The position numbers and the translations under genes are program-made. Positions 46,518 to 55,282 of a stretch of 64,000 nt of DNA are shown piece after piece (the first letter of the stretch is position 1; each line of letters opens with the position of its first letter). This DNA is from Chitinophaga polysaccharea. GTDB taxonomy: Bacteria > Bacteroidota > Bacteroidia > Chitinophagales > Chitinophagaceae. The notes beneath the pieces are model-generated. The model saw nothing but the letters and a program-made list of their open reading frames with translations. It was not told where the DNA came from and did not search any database. The DNA lies in contig NZ_VIWO01000001.1 in the NCBI RefSeq assembly GCF_007829335.1, positions 1,612,001-1,676,000 on the forward strand. Direction: 5' to 3'.

Positions 46518-46913
46518 ATGTATACAGACACTGTATTTTTGTCAGCAACGACTACTCCTTTCAGCTATTTCCCTATAGTACTGCAATTAATTGCTGCTTT
46601 AGGTTTCGTAGGGATCACGATGTTAGCTACTCACTTTTTGGGTCCCAAGCGTAAAACCAGCGATAAGCTTATTAACTTTGAGAGTGGAATCGAGCAAAAG
46701 GGAAATGCCCGCCAGCCAGTAGCTATCAAATACTTCCTCACCGCTATTCTTTTCGTGTTATTTGATGTGGAAGTTATCTTTTTCTACCCTTATGCTGTGA
46801 ATTTCAGGGAGCTGGGTTGGGAAGGCTTCATGGCTGTGTTGATGTTTGTGGGTTTCTTCTTATGTGGTTTTATTTATATCACGAAGAAGGGCGCCCTGAA
46901 GTGGGAAGACTAA
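46518..46913 (+). CDS. nuoA: NADH-quinone oxidoreductase subunit A
   Basis: NuoA is a small membrane subunit at the junction between the arm and membrane of complex I. The 131-residue product has three membrane helices and the family pattern KLINFESGIEQKGNARQPVA and KYFLTAILFVLFDVEVIFFY, with acidic residues in the second and third conserved blocks. ATG 46518 was chosen because a promoter lies upstream of it and within the longer frame (from 46419). It is the first of 14 nuo genes that run to 60093 on one strand. Confidence 0.95.
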   Translation: MYTDTVFLSATTTPFSYFPIVLQLIAALGFVGITMLATHFLGPKRKTSDKLINFESGIEQKGNARQPVAIKYFLTAILFVLFDVEVIFFYPYAVNFRELGWEGFMAVLMFVGFFLCGFIYITKKGALKWED

Positions 46914-46937
46914 TCTTAAACCTCTAAATTAAATCCA

Positions 46938-47501
46938 ATGGCTCGTCCGGTTCAATATAATAATAAAGTGAAGATGGTGGAAATCCCTGATGGATATTCC
47001 GGTGAAGGATTTTATGCCACCTCTTTTGATAAGGCAATAGGCCTGGCGCGTAAAAACTCCATCTGGCCTTTACCTTTCGCTACATCCTGCTGTGGTATTG
47101 AGTTCATGGCTACCATGGCGGCTACCTATGATATGGCGCGTTTTGGAGCAGAACGTATGGCTTTTACACCGCGTCAGTGCGATTTGTTGATGGTGATGGG
47201 TACTATTTCCAAGAAAATGGGACCTATTGTACGCCAGGTATACCTGCAGATGGCGGAACCACGCTGGGTAATGGCTGTAGGCGCCTGCGCCTGCAGCGGT
47301 GGTATATTTGATACCTATTCCGTATTACAGGGTATAGACCAGGTAATTCCGGTAGATGTATATGTACCGGGATGCCCTCCAAGACCAGAAGGAATTATCG
47401 ACGGTTTCATGAAAATACAGGACCTCGTAGGTCAGGAAAGTCTTCGCCGCCGTAACTCCGACAAGTATAAGGAGCTGATGGAATCCTACGGTATCAAGTA
47501 A
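46938..47501 (+). CDS. nuoB: NADH-quinone oxidoreductase subunit B
   Basis: NuoB holds iron-sulfur cluster N2, the last electron carrier before the quinone. The 187-residue product has the four ligands: Cys51 and Cys52 (PFATSCCGIEF), Cys117 (VGACACSGG) and Cys146 (VPGCPPRPEG). The gene starts 24 bp after nuoA. Confidence 0.97.
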   Translation: MARPVQYNNKVKMVEIPDGYSGEGFYATSFDKAIGLARKNSIWPLPFATSCCGIEFMATMAATYDMARFGAERMAFTPRQCDLLMVMGTISKKMGPIVRQVYLQMAEPRWVMAVGACACSGGIFDTYSVLQGIDQVIPVDVYVPGCPPRPEGIIDGFMKIQDLVGQESLRRRNSDKYKELMESYGIK

Positions 47502-47518
47502 GGAGAGGGAATGGTTAA

Positions 47519-47546
47519 TTGTAAATCGTAAATTTCAAATTGTTAA
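47519..47546 (+). repeat. Four 7-nt units running into the nuoC start codon
   Basis: TTGTAAA, TCGTAAA, TTTCAAA and TTGTTAA lie head to tail; the last base is the A of the nuoC ATG. Confidence 0.6.
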
Positions 47547-48061
47547 TGTCTTTAACAAACGAACGCATACAGCAACGCCTGACGGAGAAGTTTGGAGATG
47601 TGCTTAGCGGCTTTGAAGAGCCGTTTGGACTGCTTACCCTCACCGCACAGAAAGATTATAACCTGAAAGTAATGCAATTCCTGTTTGATGATGAGGAATT
47701 GCGTTTTCGTTTTTTAACGGATATCACTGCCGTGCATTATCCGGAAAAAAAGAACGAAGAACTGGCAGTAGTATATCACCTGCACAACTTGCAGGACAAT
47801 ATCAGGCTCCGTCTGAAAGTATTTACGCCTGTGACCAAACCGGACGTTTTTACCGCTACCAGCTTATATGAATCGGCTAACTGGATGGAACGCGAAACGT
47901 ACGATTTCTTCGGGATCAATTTTGTTGGCCATCCTAACCTGATCCGTGTACTGAATGTAGACGAAATGACCTATTTCCCCATGAGAAAGGAATATCCGCT
48001 GGAAGACGCTATGCGTATTGACAAGGATGACGAAATGTTTGGAAGGGGAGGAAATATTTAA
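47546..48061 (+). CDS. nuoC: NADH-quinone oxidoreductase subunit C
   Basis: NuoC is the 30-kDa-type subunit of the peripheral arm. The 171-residue product has the signature WMERETYDFFGINFVGHPNL and the C-terminal RKEYPLEDAM. It is separate from nuoD, not fused as in E. coli. ATG 47546 is preferred to a TTG two codons upstream. Confidence 0.96.
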   Translation: MSLTNERIQQRLTEKFGDVLSGFEEPFGLLTLTAQKDYNLKVMQFLFDDEELRFRFLTDITAVHYPEKKNEELAVVYHLHNLQDNIRLRLKVFTPVTKPDVFTATSLYESANWMERETYDFFGINFVGHPNLIRVLNVDEMTYFPMRKEYPLEDAMRIDKDDEMFGRGGNI

Positions 48062-48073
48062 TACAACCAGGCT

Positions 48074-49294
48074 ATGTTAGATCAGAAACAACATATAAAA
48101 CTGCCGGAAGGCTCCATCGAGAAAGACACCACCACGCTGAACCTGGGTCCTACCCACCCGGCTACCCACGGCGTATTTCAGAACATCCTGGAAATCGATG
48201 GTGAGCGTATTGTGAGCGCGGTACCTACTGTAGGGTACATCCACCGCGCATTTGAGAAGATTGCGGAGCGCCGTCCTTATTACCAGATTACACCACTTAC
48301 CGATCGTCTTAACTACTGTTCCGCTCCTATCAACAACATGGGATGGTTACTCACCGTAGAAAAACTCCTGGGTATCGAAGTGCCTAAACGGGTAGACTAC
48401 CTGCGTGTGATAATCATGGAACTGGCACGTATTGCAGATCACCTGATCTGTAGCTCAGTAATGGGTGTGGATACCGGTGCTTTAACCGGTTTCGTATACG
48501 TGATGACCTACCGGGAATTGATATACGAAATTTACGAAGAAATATGCGGTTCCCGTCTGACCACCAACATTGGTCGTATCGGTGGTTTTGAAAGAAATTT
48601 CACGCCAACTGCATTTGCCAAAATAGAACGCTTCCTGGCAGAATATCCAGCCGTACTGAAAGAGTTTGAAACCCTGCTTACCCGTAACCGTATCTTCATG
48701 GAACGTACCCAAGGGGTAGGCGCTATCAGTGCGGAAAGAGCGCTCAGCTATGGCTTTACAGGTCCTAACCTGCGTGCTGCCGGCGTTGACTACGATGTAC
48801 GTGTAGCTAATCCGTACAGCTCCTACCAGGACTTCGACTTTACGGTACCAGTGGGCACTACCGGCGATAGCTACGACCGCTTCCTGGTGCGTAACGCCGA
48901 AATGTGGGAAAGCATCAGCATTATCCGTCAGGCCATGGAGAAACTGAAATCCCTGCCGGCAGATGTATACCATGCAGACGTACCAGCTTATTACCTGCCT
49001 GATAAAAAGGATGTATATACGAAAATGGAAGCCCTTATCTATCACTTTAAAATAGTGATGGGGGAAACAGATATATTACCGGGTGAGGTGTACAATGCCG
49101 TGGAAGGAGCAAATGGTGAACTTGGATTTTACCTGATCAGCGATGGCGGCCGTAGTCCTTACAGACTGCATTTCCGCCGTCCCTGCTTTATTTACTACCA
49201 GGCTTATCCCGAACTGATTAAAGGTTCCATGCTGAGCGATGCCATCGTTTGTATGAGTAGCCTGAACCTGATTGCGGGAGAACTGGATGCCTAA
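48074..49294 (+). CDS. nuoD: NADH-quinone oxidoreductase subunit D
   Basis: NuoD is the 49-kDa-type subunit that forms the quinone site with NuoB. The 406-residue product has TLNLGPTHPATHGVFQNILE (the quinone-binding His is here), GYIHRAFEKIAERRPYYQIT, SVMGVDTGALTGFVY and the C-terminal GRSPYRLHFRRPCF. It starts 12 bp after nuoC. Confidence 0.97.
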   Translation: MLDQKQHIKLPEGSIEKDTTTLNLGPTHPATHGVFQNILEIDGERIVSAVPTVGYIHRAFEKIAERRPYYQITPLTDRLNYCSAPINNMGWLLTVEKLLGIEVPKRVDYLRVIIMELARIADHLICSSVMGVDTGALTGFVYVMTYRELIYEIYEEICGSRLTTNIGRIGGFERNFTPTAFAKIERFLAEYPAVLKEFETLLTRNRIFMERTQGVGAISAERALSYGFTGPNLRAAGVDYDVRVANPYSSYQDFDFTVPVGTTGDSYDRFLVRNAEMWESISIIRQAMEKLKSLPADVYHADVPAYYLPDKKDVYTKMEALIYHFKIVMGETDILPGEVYNAVEGANGELGFYLISDGGRSPYRLHFRRPCFIYYQAYPELIKGSMLSDAIVCMSSLNLIAGELDA

Positions 49295-49351
49295 CAGGGA
49301 GCTGATAAACTCCGGTAAAGAATATTTTGAAGATTAAAGCTGATTAAAATA

Positions 49352-49855
49352 ATGGCTGAGGTTCAATTTTCGGAAGAGAAACTGAATAAAGTAAAAGAAA
49401 TCATTGCACGCTACCCGGCAGGGAAGCAGAAAAGTGCATTGATACCAGTGCTGCACCTGGCTCAGGAGGCATTTGGTGGATGGCTGAGTGCAGAAACAAT
49501 GGACTACGTTGCTGCGCTATTGCAACTGGAGCCGATTGAAGTGTATGAAGTAGCTACTTTCTATAGCATGTTTAACCTGAAACCGGTTGGTACCTACCTT
49601 TTCGAGGTATGCCAAACAGGTCCCTGCATGGTAAGTGGTGCTGATCAGATCATTGATTATATAAAAAATAAACTGGGTATTGGTGTGGGCGAAACTACAG
49701 CAGACGGGTTGTTTACCCTTAAAACGGTAGAATGCCTGGGCGCCTGTGGTTACGCACCAATGATGCAGCTGGGTAAGCATTACCGCGAGCATCTGACGCC
49801 TGCCAAGGTAGATGAAATCATTGCAGAATGCAGATCTAAAGCAAACGCAAACTGA
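49352..49855 (+). CDS. nuoE: NADH-quinone oxidoreductase subunit E
   Basis: NuoE is the 24-kDa-type subunit with the [2Fe-2S] cluster N1a. The 167-residue product has VYEVATFYSMFNLKPVGTYL, the first Cys pair in FEVCQTGPCMVSGA and the second in VECLGACGYAPMMQLG. Its TGA stop overlaps the ATG of the next small gene by one base (TGATG). Confidence 0.96.
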   Translation: MAEVQFSEEKLNKVKEIIARYPAGKQKSALIPVLHLAQEAFGGWLSAETMDYVAALLQLEPIEVYEVATFYSMFNLKPVGTYLFEVCQTGPCMVSGADQIIDYIKNKLGIGVGETTADGLFTLKTVECLGACGYAPMMQLGKHYREHLTPAKVDEIIAECRSKANAN

Positions 49856-50067
49856 TGCATCCAAAAAACAACCTGCCCATGCGTGTAAGGGACATGTATC
49901 AGCGGCATAAACTGCAAATCGTAGAAGCACTTTTACTGGTGGGATTACTCACCGCATTGTGGCGGATCGATAACTGGCTGGTTTCCTTTATCTGTGGCGT
50001 TAGCGCCGGCCTCCTGTTTTACAGACTGGCAGACCGCATTTCGCAACACGGTATACGTAAGGCATAA
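49855..50067 (+). CDS. Small membrane protein between nuoE and nuoF
   Basis: The 70-residue product (MHPKNNLPMRVRDMYQRHKL start) has a basic N-terminal tail and two hydrophobic segments, IVEALLLVGLLTALWRI and LVSFICGVSAGLLFYRLA, then a polar end. It shares one base with the nuoE stop codon, so translation should be coupled, and it keeps the direction and spacing of the operon. It is not one of the 14 standard complex I subunits and I do not recognise a family. A role as an accessory or assembly factor is only inference. A non-coding gap of 65 bp separates it from nuoF. Confidence 0.7.
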   Translation: MHPKNNLPMRVRDMYQRHKLQIVEALLLVGLLTALWRIDNWLVSFICGVSAGLLFYRLADRISQHGIRKA

Positions 50068-50132
50068 AAGATATACACAAAAATCATTGATGGGATCGGA
50101 TAGTCCGATACCATTACACCATAAGGAAGAAA

Positions 50133-51494
50133 ATGGGACGCAAATTACTGTTAGATAAAGCACATATAGAAGGCATCCGGTACTATGACACCTACCGGAG
50201 CAATGGCGGTTATGCTGCAGCGGAAAAAGCGCTGAAAACCATGGGACCCGATGCGGTACTGGAAGAAGTGAAGAAGAGCGGCCTGAGAGGTCGTGGTGGT
50301 GCAGGTTTCCCTACCGGTTTAAAGTGGAGTTTCATCGCTAAACCGGAAGGCGTTCCCCGCTACCTGGTTTGTAATGCGGATGAATCGGAACCAGGTACGT
50401 TCAAAGACCGTTACCTCATGGAATTCATCCCCCACCTCCTCATTGAAGGGCTCATTATCTCCAGCTTTGCCCTTGGCGCTAACAGTGCTTACATCTACAT
50501 CCGCGGTGAATATGCATGGATTCCCGACATCCTGGAACAAGCCATTGCAGAAGCAAAAAATAAAGGATGGCTGGGTAAAAACATTCTCGGTACCGGCTTC
50601 GATCTCGAAATATATGTACAACGTGGCGCCGGCGCCTATATCTGTGGCGAAGAAACAGCCCTGATAGAATCGCTGGAAGGCAAACGCGGTAATCCCCGTA
50701 TCAAACCGCCATTTCCGGCGGTAAAAGGATTATGGCAGTGCCCTACCGTGGTAAATAACGTGGAAACACTGGCGGCAGTAGTGCCTATCATCAACATCGG
50801 CGGCGACGAATATATCAAGTATGGCACCGGCAAATCTACCGGTACCAAACTGATTTCTGCCTGTGGCAACATCAACAAGCCCGGTGTATACGAAATTGAA
50901 ATGAATATCTCCGTAGAAGAGTTCATCTATTCTGATGAATACTGCGGGGGTATCAAAAATAACAAACGCCTGAAAGCCTGTATCCCCGGCGGATCTTCTG
51001 TACCGGTGTTACCAGCTAACCTGTTGCTGAAAACAGCAAAGGGCGAAACCCGCATGATGACCTATGAAAGCCTTGCTGATGGCGGATTTGCAACAGGTTC
51101 TATGCTCGGTTCCGGTGGATTTATTGTGATGGATGAAGACCAGTGTATTGTACGTAATACCCTCACTTTTGCCCGTTTCTACCATCACGAAAGCTGTGGC
51201 CAGTGCAGCCCTTGCCGTGAAGGTACCGGTTGGATGGAGAAAGTACTGAAGAATATTGAGTACGGTAAAGGTAAAATGAGTGATATAGACCTGCTCTGGG
51301 ATATTCAACGTAAGATAGAAGGAAATACTATTTGCCCGCTCGGCGATGCTGCTGCATGGCCGGTGGCTGCCGCTATACGCCACTTCCGTGACGAATTTGA
51401 ATGGCATGTGGCGCATCCGCAGGAAGCCCTGACCCGGAACTTTGGGCTGGCGCATTATGCGGATCCATTGCCGGCCCCGGTAGCAGCTGTGTAA
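50133..51494 (+). CDS. nuoF: NADH-quinone oxidoreductase subunit F
   Basis: NuoF binds NADH and FMN and cluster N3. The 453-residue product has the FMN loop SGLRGRGGAGFPTGLKWSF, the NADH-binding YLVCNADESEPGTFKDR and YIYIRGEYAW, and the [4Fe-4S] ligands in ESCGQCSPCREGT and TICPLGDAAAWPV. Confidence 0.97.
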   Translation: MGRKLLLDKAHIEGIRYYDTYRSNGGYAAAEKALKTMGPDAVLEEVKKSGLRGRGGAGFPTGLKWSFIAKPEGVPRYLVCNADESEPGTFKDRYLMEFIPHLLIEGLIISSFALGANSAYIYIRGEYAWIPDILEQAIAEAKNKGWLGKNILGTGFDLEIYVQRGAGAYICGEETALIESLEGKRGNPRIKPPFPAVKGLWQCPTVVNNVETLAAVVPIINIGGDEYIKYGTGKSTGTKLISACGNINKPGVYEIEMNISVEEFIYSDEYCGGIKNNKRLKACIPGGSSVPVLPANLLLKTAKGETRMMTYESLADGGFATGSMLGSGGFIVMDEDQCIVRNTLTFARFYHHESCGQCSPCREGTGWMEKVLKNIEYGKGKMSDIDLLWDIQRKIEGNTICPLGDAAAWPVAAAIRHFRDEFEWHVAHPQEALTRNFGLAHYADPLPAPVAAV

Positions 51495-51590
51495 GTCAGT
51501 GGGTAAACAACACAATAGTAAACAAGTTATAAAATCATAACCTTTGCTTCCTTGCTGCTGAGCAGCTTCGCAGGCAAAAACTATATTAAG

Positions 51591-52679
51591 ATGGCGGAGG
51601 AAAAAAAATTATTTAAGGTTAAAATCGATAACATCTCTGTAGAGGTGGAACCCGGTACAACCATACTGAATGCGGCCAGGCAGATAGGAGGAGAAATAGT
51701 GCCGCCAGCCATGTGTTATTATTCCAAACTGCAGGGAAGTGGTGGTAAATGCCGCACCTGCCTGGTGAAAGTATCCAAAGGCTCCGATGCCGATCCTCGT
51801 CCCATGCCTAAACTGGTGGCCAGCTGCCGTACTACCGTCATGGACGGTATGGAAGTGTCTAACATCACTTCCCCGGAAGTACTGGAAGCACGTAAGGGCG
51901 TGGTGGAATTCCTGCTGCTTAACCACCCGCTGGACTGCCCGGTATGTGATCAGGCGGGAGAATGCCACTTACAGGATCTGAGCTACGAACACGGAGCGGA
52001 TAGCACCCGTTATGAATTTAAACGCAGAACTTTCGATAAGGTAGACCTGGGCGATAAAATCAAATTACACATGACACGTTGCATCCTCTGCTACCGTTGC
52101 GTGTATACTGCCGACCAGCTGACCGAAAAACGTGAACACGGGATATTAGGTCGGGGAGATGCCTCTGAAATCAGTACCTATATCTCGCAGTCACTGGATA
52201 ACGACTTTATCGGTAATGTGATCGATGTTTGTCCGGTAGGCGCCTTAACCGATCAAACTTTTCGTTTCAAAAACCGTGTATGGTTCCTGAAACCGGTGGA
52301 TGCCCACCGCGATTGTGAAAATCCGAAATGCTGCGGTAAAACTGTGTTGTGGATGCGTGGTAATGAAGTATTCCGCGTAACTGCCCGTAAAGACAAATAT
52401 GGCGAAGTAGAAGCATTTATCTGTGATACCTGCCGTTTTGATAAAAAAGATGTGAAAGACTGGATCATCGAAGGCCCACGTAAAATAGAACGCCACAGCG
52501 TTATTTCACAAGGTCATTACGTGAATACCGTGAAGCCTAAAGATGCGTTGGTAGAAGTACTGGATGGCAGACAACCTAAGCTGTTGTTTAATATCCATTC
52601 TGAAAGCCAGGTAAACAGACCGGACATTGATCTGTCGAAGATCCATGGCCCGGCTCACTCTGATGATTTTAAGAAGTAA
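51591..52679 (+). CDS. nuoG: NADH-quinone oxidoreductase subunit G, short form
   Basis: NuoG is the large iron-sulfur subunit of complex I. The 362-residue product has the N-terminal [2Fe-2S] domain (PAMCYYSKLQGSGGKCRTC), the His-Cys cluster motif HPLDCPVCDQAGECHLQDL, two [4Fe-4S] motifs (RCILCYRCVYT and NVIDVCPVGALTD) and the start of the molybdopterin-type region (CENPKCC ... FICDTCR). It stops there, while E. coli NuoG has about 900 residues with a full molybdopterin-like domain. The end is clean and nuoH begins 21 bp later, so this is a natural short form. ATG 51591 (MAEEKKLFKVKIDNISVEVE) was chosen over an upstream ATG. Confidence 0.93.
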   Translation: MAEEKKLFKVKIDNISVEVEPGTTILNAARQIGGEIVPPAMCYYSKLQGSGGKCRTCLVKVSKGSDADPRPMPKLVASCRTTVMDGMEVSNITSPEVLEARKGVVEFLLLNHPLDCPVCDQAGECHLQDLSYEHGADSTRYEFKRRTFDKVDLGDKIKLHMTRCILCYRCVYTADQLTEKREHGILGRGDASEISTYISQSLDNDFIGNVIDVCPVGALTDQTFRFKNRVWFLKPVDAHRDCENPKCCGKTVLWMRGNEVFRVTARKDKYGEVEAFICDTCRFDKKDVKDWIIEGPRKIERHSVISQGHYVNTVKPKDALVEVLDGRQPKLLFNIHSESQVNRPDIDLSKIHGPAHSDDFKK

Positions 52680-52700
52680 CAATCGTAATTACGTGTAAGT

Positions 52701-53744
52701 ATGACCTTATTAAGCATAGATTGGTTTTTTATAATTGAAAAAGTACTCCTGATATCCGGAGTGCTGGTACTTTCACTGGTAGTGGCCATGTATTCTACCT
52801 GGGGAGAAAGGAAGATCGCGGCGTGGATCCAGGATCGTCTGGGGCCTAACCGTGCAGGTCCTATGGGATTATTGCAACCATTGGCCGATGGAGGAAAGCT
52901 CTTCTTCAAGGAAGAAATTATTCCAAATACTTCCAACCGCTTCCTGTTCATACTCGGTCCCTCCATTGCTATGCTGGTGGCTTGTATGACCAGTGCTGTT
53001 ATTCCCTGGGGTGATACGCTGACCATCGCCGGCCGTGAAATATCCCTGCAGGTAGCGGATGTTAACATTGGTATTCTCTTCATTTTTGGTGTAGTGAGTA
53101 TGGGCGTATATGGGATTATGCTTGGAGGTTGGGCATCCAACAATAAATACTCCCTGCTGGCGTCTGTACGTGCTGCGTCCCAGATTATTTCCTACGAGCT
53201 GCCAATGGGGCTGGCTTTGATCGCCCTGCTGATGATGACCGGTTCCCTGAGTTTAAAAGATATCGTAGAACAGCAACGCCATGGGTTGTGGAATGTGGTA
53301 TACCAACCACTGGGCTTTTTCATCTTCCTGGTATGTGCTTTCGCTGAATGTAACCGTGCTCCTTTCGACTTACCTGAAGCAGAAAACGAATTGAACGGAG
53401 GGTATCACCTGGAATATTCTTCCATGAAACTTGGTTTCTTCCTGTTCGCAGAATATATCAATATGTTTATCAGCTCTGCCCTGATGGCTACTATGTACTT
53501 CGGTGGTTATGCTTTCCCGTACATGGATAAGCTGGGAGTAGATGGTAACATATTAACGCTGTTAGGGTTCCTGGCGCTGTTTATCAAAACCCTGGGATTC
53601 ATTTTCTTCTTTATGTGGGTACGTTGGACGGTGCCAAGATTCCGTTACGATCAGCTGATGCGCCTGGGTTGGAAAATAATGATTCCATTGGCGTTGGTAA
53701 ATATGCTGATTACAGGAGCGTTGGTATTGGCGCGTCAACATTAA
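52701..53744 (+). CDS. nuoH: NADH-quinone oxidoreductase subunit H
   Basis: NuoH is the membrane subunit that forms the quinone tunnel. The 347-residue product has eight or nine membrane helices, STWGERKIAAWIQDRLGPNR, QPLADGGKLFFKEE and the conserved acidic loop ECNRAPFDLPEAENELNGGY. Confidence 0.97.
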   Translation: MTLLSIDWFFIIEKVLLISGVLVLSLVVAMYSTWGERKIAAWIQDRLGPNRAGPMGLLQPLADGGKLFFKEEIIPNTSNRFLFILGPSIAMLVACMTSAVIPWGDTLTIAGREISLQVADVNIGILFIFGVVSMGVYGIMLGGWASNNKYSLLASVRAASQIISYELPMGLALIALLMMTGSLSLKDIVEQQRHGLWNVVYQPLGFFIFLVCAFAECNRAPFDLPEAENELNGGYHLEYSSMKLGFFLFAEYINMFISSALMATMYFGGYAFPYMDKLGVDGNILTLLGFLALFIKTLGFIFFFMWVRWTVPRFRYDQLMRLGWKIMIPLALVNMLITGALVLARQH

Positions 53745-53795
53745 TATTATCTCATTAAATACACACGCAGGTGTGGATGAAATAAAGCATTCGTT

Positions 53796-54299
53796 ATGCA
53801 AGCATTAACAAACAGGGCAAAAGCAGTAGATCGCCGGCCGATGACCTTCATGGAGAAGTTGTATATCCCTGCTATTGCCAAGGGTATGACTATCACTTTT
53901 AAACATATTTTTCACCGTAAGGCCACGGTGAGCTTTCCTGAAAAGAAACGTGACTTCAGCCCGGTATTTCGTGGATTACATATATTAAACCGTGACGAAG
54001 AAGGACGTGAAAGATGTACCGCCTGCGGATTATGTGCGGTAGCTTGTCCAGCTGAAGCCATTACTATGGAAGCAGCAGAAAGAAAGCCCGGAGAAGAAAA
54101 CCTGTATAGGGAAGAAAAATATGCCGCAAGATATGAGATCAATATGTTGCGTTGTATATTCTGCGGTTTTTGTGAAGAGGCTTGTCCTAAAGACGCTATC
54201 TATATGTCTGAAACCTTTGCTCCCGCAAACTATCAGCGTAAAGGCTTCATTTACGGAAAAGATGATCTGTTGATTCCTGATCCTAAAGAGGGGAAATAA
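53796..54299 (+). CDS. nuoI: NADH-quinone oxidoreductase subunit I
   Basis: NuoI is the 8Fe ferredoxin-like subunit that carries clusters N6a and N6b. The 167-residue product has the two CxxCxxCxxxCP motifs, CTACGLCAVACPAEAIT and CIFCGFCEEACPKDAI. An N-terminal amphipathic part precedes them; ATG at 53838 (MTFMEK) is an alternative start. Confidence 0.96.
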   Translation: MQALTNRAKAVDRRPMTFMEKLYIPAIAKGMTITFKHIFHRKATVSFPEKKRDFSPVFRGLHILNRDEEGRERCTACGLCAVACPAEAITMEAAERKPGEENLYREEKYAARYEINMLRCIFCGFCEEACPKDAIYMSETFAPANYQRKGFIYGKDDLLIPDPKEGK

Positions 54300-54350
54300 T
54301 ATTATTCACAGCGCATTTAGCTAAAAATACAATAGTCAAACATAGCAGAG

Positions 54351-54851
54351 ATGGGAATGAGTATCCAACAAATAATTTTCATGGTGCTGTCGGTCATCGC
54401 GCTGATTTCAGCATTGGGCGTGGTATTAAGTAAGAATCCTGTGACGAGTGTGTTGTGCCTGATCGTAACATTCTTTACTATAGCCGGGCATTATATTATG
54501 ATGAATGCCCAGTTCCTGGCAGTGGTACATATCATTGTGTATGCCGGTGCCATCATGGTATTGTTCCTTTATGTACTGATGCTCATGAACCTGAATGCAG
54601 AGCTGGAACCACAGAAACGCAACTGGCTGAAATATGCCGGCGCTATCAGTGGGGGTGCTTTACTGGTGGTACTGGTAGCTGCTTTACGCGATGCCAGCAT
54701 GCCTGCATTGAGCACGCAACCTACGGAAGTAGGGTTGATTAAGAACCTGGGACAAATCCTGTTCAAACAATATGTGCTGCCATTTGAGGTGAGCAGTATC
54801 CTGTTCCTCAGCGCCATGGTAGGTGCCGTTGTAATTGGTAAAAAAGACTAG
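54351..54851 (+). CDS. nuoJ: NADH-quinone oxidoreductase subunit J
   Basis: NuoJ is a membrane subunit next to NuoK. The 166-residue product has five membrane helices and the conserved third helix VHIIVYAGAIMVLFLYVLM with the Tyr and Gly positions of the family. Confidence 0.95.
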   Translation: MGMSIQQIIFMVLSVIALISALGVVLSKNPVTSVLCLIVTFFTIAGHYIMMNAQFLAVVHIIVYAGAIMVLFLYVLMLMNLNAELEPQKRNWLKYAGAISGGALLVVLVAALRDASMPALSTQPTEVGLIKNLGQILFKQYVLPFEVSSILFLSAMVGAVVIGKKD

Positions 54852-54880
54852 AAAAAGAGTATACGCGGAGCTGCCGGGTA

Positions 54881-54908
54881 TGCTTAATTGGTAATTCGTA
54901 ATTTATTT
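54881..54908 (+). repeat. Four 7-nt units just before the nuoK start codon
   Basis: TGCTTAA, TTGGTAA, TTCGTAA and TTTATTT lie head to tail and end one base before the ATG at 54910. Confidence 0.55.
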
Positions 54909-54909
54909 T

Positions 54910-55227
54910 ATGCCTGTTCAATATTACATATTCCTGAGTATCGCCTTGTTTTGTATAGGTGTGATGGGTGTACTGATGCGCAGAAATGCCATCATCATCT
55001 TTATGTGCATAGAGCTGATGCTGAATGCGGTGAACCTGCTGATGGTATCATTTTCCAAAATGTGGGCAGATGCAGGCAGAGTAGATGCCGGATCGGCACA
55101 GCTGTTTGTATTCTTTATAATGGTGGTGGCGGCTGCAGAAGTAGCAGTGGGACTGGCTATCATTACAATGGTTTACAGAAATACACACTCAGTAGATATT
55201 AACATTCTTAACAGGCTGAAAAATTAA
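54910..55227 (+). CDS. nuoK: NADH-quinone oxidoreductase subunit K
   Basis: NuoK is a three-helix antiporter-like membrane subunit. The 105-residue product has the two essential intramembrane glutamates, in [16 protein letters not shown] and [16 protein letters not shown]. The overlapping open frame in another phase (54888-55202) is a shadow. Confidence 0.96.
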   Translation: MPVQYYIFLSIALFCIGVMGVLMRRNAIIIFMCIELMLNAVNLLMVSFSKMWADAGRVDAGSAQLFVFFIMVVAAAEVAVGLAIITMVYRNTHSVDINILNRLKN

Positions 55228-55282
55228 TAATTCTGCTCTTCTTAATTATTGAATTTTTCGTCGTCGTAAATAGAATTGATAA

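Noticed and set aside
51591-52679. NuoG as a frameshifted or truncated pseudogene
   Set aside because: All cluster motifs are intact, the operon is complete, nuoH follows after 21 bp and no remnant of the missing domain is seen.
54888-55202. Cys/Arg-rich protein overlapping nuoK
   Set aside because: It is in another phase of nuoK, which has the essential intramembrane glutamates; composition is that of a shadow frame.
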